64,000 nucleotides of DNA, taken from contig JAZQFJ010000053.1 of assembly GCA_045539475.1 (NCBI GenBank), positions 124,001-188,000 on the forward strand. Reading direction: 5' to 3'. The position numbers were made by a program, and so were the translations under genes. Position 1 is the first letter of the stretch; each line of letters begins with the position of its first letter. The DNA is from SIG480 sp045539475. Lineage in GTDB: Bacteria; Bacillota; Clostridia; Oscillospirales; JAAYXM01. Shown here piece after piece: positions 62,305 to 64,000 of the stretch. The notes beneath the pieces were generated by a model, which made no database searches, had not been told where the DNA came from, and saw only the letters and a list, made by a program, of their open reading frames with translations.

Positions 62305-64000
62305 ATGAAAAGATTACTATCGCTCGTTCTTTCGCTGTCGCTGTTTCTCGGTCTGATGCCCGCATACGCGCTTGAAAACTCAGGCGTAAATATTGCGGCG
62401 TATCTTCCGACAGATTGGACGTTTGACAGCGATACAAGATATTACAACTTTGATGTGAAAGCATTTACGTACGAAAATACCGAGGGCTTTTTCCGCTTTC
62501 ACTCAAAGCAGGAGAGCTGGAATCCGGCACTCGGAAACTTTCGCACAAACAAGGGAACAATAACAACATATTCCGATGTCGGAAACTGGTATGCACTTGC
62601 ACTTAAGGTTCCCGCATCGGGAGAATATACAGGCGCACTTACCTATGGAACCCGTCCGTCTGAAAGCGCTCCTGCAAAAGCGGATGTATATGTTCTGACC
62701 TCTGATGAAGCGAAGAGCATTGAAGCTGCAATTGCAGAAAAAACGCCGAACGCAAGCATTGATTTCGAGGGGACAAAAGATTATGAGTATTTTACGGCAG
62801 ACCTTGGAATGCTCAGCTTTGAGTCTCCGGGTGAGGTGGTAATCGTTTTCAAAACCACGCAAAAAGGTTACGGGATTATCCGCAATATTGCATTTCGTGG
62901 AGGTGTAAATACTGTTTGCATGGGCGCAACGGCATCGCTTTCAAGTGATACTGTATACGTCGGAGAAACGGCAACGATTACGCCCACTGCATATCTCAGC
63001 GACCGCAGCATTGCAAACGCATACCCGGACGAGATAACATACGAAAGCTCAAACGCGAGCATTGCATCGGTTGATGAAAACGGAACAATAACCGGCTGCG
63101 CTCCCGGAATGGCAGACATTACTGCAACAATCAACTGGTACGGTGAAGACTTCTCTGCGACAAAGATTATAACCGTAGAACCGAACGATGCCTCGGGAGT
63201 AAAGGTTGAAAATTATATTCCGAACTGGGTGTGGGGTGATTGGGGTTATTACGATATAAACATAACTGATTTCAACTATGATAATACAAACAACTTTTTC
63301 CGCTATCATTCAAGAAAAAGCGAATGGAATCCGGTTCACAGTGAATTCAGGACAAACAAAGGCGCGTTTGTCGTTTATCACACGTCAACCGAACAATGGT
63401 ATGCTATCGGAATAAATGTTCCGGTAAAAGGCGAGTATGCAGCAACTTTGAACTACGGAACGCTTAAAAGCACTGCCGGAAAAGCGGATGTTTATCTGTT
63501 TGCTGCGGATGAGGAAAAAAACATAGAAGAAAATTTAATTGACGGAAATAAATATGCGTCTGTAGATTTTTCCGGCAGCAAGGATTATGCATATAAGGAT
63601 GTCTCTCTCGGTACGATAGATTTTAAATCTGCCGGAGAATACATACTTGTTATTAAACCGACCGCTGTGGGGTACAGTGTTATACGAAATTTTCACCTCA
63701 ACGGCGGTGACGGTCTTGCACTTATGCAGGCGGATATGACGCTTTCGGGCAAGAACCGCATTATTCTTTCGGGAACTCTGTCAGATGCTGCAAAGTCTGT
63801 AGCAGACATGAGCACGGCAGATGTTTCGTATGAAAGCTTGAATCCCGATATTGCGACCGTTTCCGAAACGGGAAAGGTAACTGTCCTGAAGGCGGGCAAG
63901 GTTAACATTTGTGCAGATATAACATACGGCAGAACACAGCTTTCACTTGAAAAAGAGTTTGATGTTGTGCCTCCGGTATTTCTCGAACCGGCAAAAACGA
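62305..64000 (+). CDS. Second secreted Big_2/module protein, truncated by window end
   Basis: At least 565 residues, open at the right edge. The signal peptide is at 1-22 (LGLMPAYA). Two modules of the type in the upstream protein, at about 25-200 and 296-470, alternate with Big_2-like domains at about 205-292 and 475-555. Shared blocks are FRTNKGAFVVYHT, QWYAIGINVPVKGEYAATL and SAGEYILVIKPTAVGYSVI. GGAGAGG lies six bases before the ATG. It is 63 bases after the first protein, in the same operon. The C-terminus, which may hold the anchor or catalytic part, is not in the window. Confidence 0.85.
   Translation, partial: MKRLLSLVLSLSLFLGLMPAYALENSGVNIAAYLPTDWTFDSDTRYYNFDVKAFTYENTEGFFRFHSKQESWNPALGNFRTNKGTITTYSDVGNWYALALKVPASGEYTGALTYGTRPSESAPAKADVYVLTSDEAKSIEAAIAEKTPNASIDFEGTKDYEYFTADLGMLSFESPGEVVIVFKTTQKGYGIIRNIAFRGGVNTVCMGATASLSSDTVYVGETATITPTAYLSDRSIANAYPDEITYESSNASIASVDENGTITGCAPGMADITATINWYGEDFSATKIITVEPNDASGVKVENYIPNWVWGDWGYYDINITDFNYDNTNNFFRYHSRKSEWNPVHSEFRTNKGAFVVYHTSTEQWYAIGINVPVKGEYAATLNYGTLKSTAGKADVYLFAADEEKNIEENLIDGNKYASVDFSGSKDYAYKDVSLGTIDFKSAGEYILVIKPTAVGYSVIRNFHLNGGDGLALMQADMTLSGKNRIILSGTLSDAAKSVADMSTADVSYESLNPDIATVSETGKVTVLKAGKVNICADITYGRTQLSLEKEFDVVPPVFLEPAKT

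Noticed and set aside
1..64000. CRISPR arrays, insertion sequences, prophage genes or integrases
   Set aside because: No regularly spaced repeats, transposase or phage motifs were seen on reading both strands.

Overview
The window reads as a chromosomal segment of a Gram-positive, probably spore-forming member of the Clostridia (Bacillota), most likely an uncultured gut-associated lineage. The reasons are: strong Shine-Dalgarno sites and sigma-A promoters with 17-base spacers; many TTG and GTG starts; a tryptophan T-box leader; Firmicutes gene orders (rimP-nusA-rnpM-ylxQ-infB-rbfA, ftsE-ftsX-M23-ctpA, dprA-topA-trmFO, plsX-rnc); a PdaA-type cortex deacetylase and a SpoVB-like flippase; and S-layer-homology proteins. 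No phage, insertion sequence, CRISPR array or rRNA was found. Assignment below class level is not possible from the sequence alone.

Region 1 (1-29 kb, almost all on the + strand) is a dense housekeeping block. It holds glutamate racemase, a DUF1934 protein and a C-terminal processing protease, then the translation/RNA operon rimP-nusA-rnpM-ylxQ-infB-[rbfA+nrnA fused]-truB-ribF. Next come a PucR/CdaR-type regulator, the division module ftsE-ftsX-murein hydrolase activator-ctpA, an unrecognised gene with its own promoter, greA-lysS, a SpoU methyltransferase, dprA-topA-trmFO, plsX-rnc-radical SAM, and mntP.

Region 2 (29-48 kb, mostly on the - strand) mixes housekeeping and carbohydrate genes: glyS, a divergent rhaM, a trypsin-like protease with an S-layer-homology-like N-terminus, a GH20 family hexosaminidase, an iron alcohol dehydrogenase, and a translationally coupled chain pgeF-lipoprotein-malQ followed by a SpoVB-like flippase. 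Then come secG-typA, a coenzyme-F420-ligase-like protein, an SDR dehydrogenase with a PHP-domain protein, and pdaA.

Region 3 (48-64 kb) is the accessory part. It contains two cytoplasmic GH20 paralogues of equal length, a stand-alone trpB under a Trp T-box, tRNA-Leu(GAG), two gene remnants abutting head to head (S-layer homology and sensor kinase), and a lipoprotein. A glycan-use cluster follows: GH20, an AraC regulator divergent from a GH2 beta-glucuronidase-type enzyme with overlapping promoters, and two large secreted proteins. The secreted proteins are built from alternating bacterial Ig-like domains and a repeated ~175-residue module that I do not recognise. The second one runs off the window end. 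The simplest reading is that the Ig/module proteins work at the cell surface on glycans, while GH20 and GH2 enzymes trim imported oligosaccharides in the cytoplasm. This link rests on gene order only.
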